Below are positions 31,507 to 32,994 of a stretch of DNA of 32,994 nucleotides, one piece after another. Under the pieces are notes generated by a model. The model did not search any database. It was not told the origin of the DNA and saw only the letters and a list, made by a program, of their open reading frames with translations. The number at the start of each line of letters is the position of its first letter. Positions within the stretch are counted from its first letter, which is position 1. The DNA is taken from assembly GCA_016197185.1 (NCBI GenBank), contig JACPWH010000060.1:1-32994 (forward strand), written 5' to 3'. The position numbers and the translations under genes were made by a program. The DNA is from Ignavibacteriota bacterium. Its GTDB lineage: Bacteria; Bacteroidota; Ignavibacteria; Kapaibacteriales; UBA961.

Positions 31507-32169
31507 ATGATTTCATCTGCTTTTACACCAATCACGAAATCTTTTTTAAGGAATAAATTCCAAGTATTCCTTGCTTTCGGTTATTTGTGTTTTTGGATAT
31601 TTTACGCAATTAATCCGGTTTGGCGACCACAATGGTGGCTTGATAATTATCTCGTTTTTGCTTTTGTAGCCCTGCTCATACTTACGCATAAGAAATATCC
31701 TCTGTCCGATACTTCGTATTTACTTATCACTGTATTTATGTGTTTTCATGCAGTCGGTGCAAACAAGAGCTATTCGAATGTAGATTTAGGGTTCTGGATA
31801 TCAAAGACATTCGGTTTCGCAAGACCAAATGTATATGACCGGCTTGTACATTTTCTCTTCGGTTTTTTTATGGGGTATCCTCTTCATGAGGTTTTGAGGC
31901 GGTATTCAACATTCAGACGAGTTTGGTGGTATGTGCTCCCTGTTGAATTTATCCTGTCGTATAGTGCAGTGTATGAAATAATCGAAGCAGCCACTGCATG
32001 GTCACTGCCACCTGAACAATATGACCCGTTTGTAGGTTTACAAGGAGATATTTGGGATGGGTATCGTGATATGTCCTGTGCGGCAATTGGAGCAGTATGT
32101 TCAGTTGTTATTATACTTATCATGGCATATAGGAAACAGATTTTGACAAAATCACATTTCAAAATTTAA
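31507..32169 (+). CDS. DUF2238 (YjdF-like) integral membrane protein
   Basis: The 220-residue protein has about six membrane helices. The segment NVYDRLVHFLFGFFMGYPLHEV (near 115-136) and the later EIIEAATAW, then DIWDGYRDMSCAAIGA, are typical of the DUF2238/YjdF family. The function of the family is unknown. It has no visible partner; the FKBP lipoprotein gene follows 21 bp later and may be co-transcribed. Confidence 0.82.
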   Translation: MISSAFTPITKSFLRNKFQVFLAFGYLCFWIFYAINPVWRPQWWLDNYLVFAFVALLILTHKKYPLSDTSYLLITVFMCFHAVGANKSYSNVDLGFWISKTFGFARPNVYDRLVHFLFGFFMGYPLHEVLRRYSTFRRVWWYVLPVEFILSYSAVYEIIEAATAWSLPPEQYDPFVGLQGDIWDGYRDMSCAAIGAVCSVVIILIMAYRKQILTKSHFKI

Positions 32170-32190
32170 TAACTCTTAACAATTAAACTT

Positions 32191-32589
32191 ATGAAATTTC
32201 TTTTTATATTGCCTTGCCTTTTATTCATATTTCTTTTAACAAATTGCTCAAGTACAGATGAGCCGGAGGGAACATTGGAAATTACAGATATAATAGTAGG
32301 AACAGGTGCAGAAGCTGTTTTCGGGAGTACGGTAACTGTTCATTATGTAGGCACATTCACAGATGGTGTAAAATTTGATTCATCACATGACAGAAACAAA
32401 CCGTTTTCCTTTGTGTTGGGTGAGGGTCAAGTTATTAAGGGGTGGGATCAGGGAGTTCTCAATATGAAAGTCGGGGGAAAAAGAAAATTGGTAATTCCCC
32501 CATCTTTGGGATATGGGAGTCATGATTATGGTCCTATCCCGGGTAAATCCACATTGATTTTCGAAGTGGAATTGTTAGGGGTAAAGTAA
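32191..32589 (+). CDS. FKBP-type peptidyl-prolyl cis-trans isomerase lipoprotein
   Basis: The 132-residue protein has a lipoprotein signal (Cys19 after LLTN) and a single FKBP domain: [36 protein letters not shown], then [13 protein letters not shown] and the last strand [11 protein letters not shown]. The aromatic active-site residues (Tyr, Phe, Trp) are in place, so it should be active in folding proteins in the periplasm. It is a minimal FKBP without the dimerisation domain of FkpA. A terminator follows at 32671-32700. Confidence 0.92.
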   Translation: MKFLFILPCLLFIFLLTNCSSTDEPEGTLEITDIIVGTGAEAVFGSTVTVHYVGTFTDGVKFDSSHDRNKPFSFVLGEGQVIKGWDQGVLNMKVGGKRKLVIPPSLGYGSHDYGPIPGKSTLIFEVELLGVK

Positions 32590-32670
32590 AAAATATGTAG
32601 ATATTTACCTCTTAATAATTCCTCCAATGAGATACATTCAATGAATTGAAACTTCATGTTCTTTCAATCG

Positions 32671-32700
32671 TAGTGCTGCCCAAATCAGCACTATTTTTTT
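32671..32700 (+). terminator. intrinsic terminator just before the last gene
   Basis: TAGTGCTG (32671-32678) pairs perfectly with CAGCACTA (32686-32693) around CCCAAAT, followed by a run of T to 32700. It ends the FKBP unit, yet lies only 17 bp before the next start codon, leaving no room for a promoter between. Confidence 0.9.
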
Positions 32701-32717
32701 AACTAAAAGAAGTAAAT

Positions 32718-32994
32718 ATGAATCTAATGCTCTGCAAACTCAGGGTTACTTTTATCTTGATTACCTGTCTTGTTGGAATTTCCAACCAACACACCATTGC
32801 CTCAGAATCAACCTTCACAATACAAGGAACTATAACCGATGGAGATACAAAACAACCCATTGCTGGAGCTTCCCTACGGGTTATTGACACACGGCTTGGT
32901 ACTTATTCCGGTGTAACAGGATTCTTCCGTATTGCCATTCCTAAGGGGCAATACACTCTTGAAGTAAAATCTCTTGGGTATCAAACACGAACTC
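32718..32994 (+). CDS. exported protein with carboxypeptidase-regulatory-like N-terminal domain (cut by window edge)
   Basis: The frame opens at ATG 32718 and runs to the edge (92 codons). A signal peptide (MNLMLCKLRVTFILITCLVG and on to about residue 29) precedes FTIQGTITDGDTKQPIAGAS and the strands YSGVTGFFRIAIPKGQYTLE, VKSLGYQT. This is the CarboxypepD_reg-like beta-sandwich found at the start of many TonB-dependent receptors and other large surface proteins of Bacteroidota. Without the rest I cannot tell whether a TonB-dependent barrel follows. The terminator 17 bp upstream of its start is unusual. Confidence 0.75.
   Translation, partial: MNLMLCKLRVTFILITCLVGISNQHTIASESTFTIQGTITDGDTKQPIAGASLRVIDTRLGTYSGVTGFFRIAIPKGQYTLEVKSLGYQTRT

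Noticed and set aside
1-32994. tRNA, rRNA or riboswitch genes
   Set aside because: I scanned the gaps for T-loop (GTTCGAATC-like) sequences, rRNA-like stretches and cobalamin-riboswitch patterns and found none; a covariance-model search would be needed to be sure.

Overview
The window looks like chromosome of a member of the Bacteroidota/Chlorobiota/Kapabacteria (FCB) group, about 40% G+C by eye. Three signs support this. Four promoters fit the Bacteroidota consensus TTG-N19/20-TAnnTTTG. Two secreted proteins end in regions resembling type IX secretion (T9SS) sorting domains. Many genes encode lipoproteins or outer-membrane proteins. The exact genus cannot be read from the sequence.

Layout. 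1-530: start of a Lon-like AAA protease, cut by the window edge. 706-2774: a large membrane-anchored von Willebrand A protein, split by a frameshift. 2775-3145: a gene-free block of palindromic repeats. 3146-5744: a surface beta-propeller lipoprotein, a secreted surface protein and a small ECF-S-like membrane protein, possibly a corrinoid-uptake set. 5838-8372 (minus strand): KdsC-like phosphatase, a small orphan, YtxH, a DUF948/YtxG-like protein and a lipoprotein, ended by a strong bidirectional terminator. 8430-11377: M28 peptidase/glutaminyl cyclase-like lipoprotein, PrmA and a short Ppx/GppA phosphatase. 11881-15784: FG-GAP/ASPIC secreted protein, small lipoprotein and a UPF0104 membrane protein.

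15785-20134 is the accessory region. It starts with about 1 kb of repeats, including eight tandem copies of a stem-loop unit, palindromes and inverted copies. A two-gene type II restriction-modification cassette (beta-class methyltransferase plus MvaI/BcnI-like endonuclease) follows, bracketed by copies of one palindrome. Next, on the other strand, is a zinc-finger Toprim primase-like gene with a RecA-like ATPase gene, a typical replication pair of mobile elements. The pair ends in a frame break and carries another palindrome copy inside coding sequence.

20449-32994: rplS with a clear promoter and terminator, two glycosyltransferases, a umuDC translesion operon, an OmpA-like protein, a duplicated promoter/leader next to two truncated gene stumps, an outer-membrane protein, NADP isocitrate dehydrogenase, a MazF-type toxin-antitoxin pair, CTP synthase, a DUF2238 membrane protein, an FKBP lipoprotein, and the start of a carboxypeptidase-regulatory-like (possibly TonB-receptor) protein.

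The most notable signal outside genes is the repeat population. At least three families occur, and in two of them the stems differ between copies in a compensating way, so that the hairpin is preserved. No tRNA, rRNA, CRISPR-Cas genes, integrase or transposase were seen.
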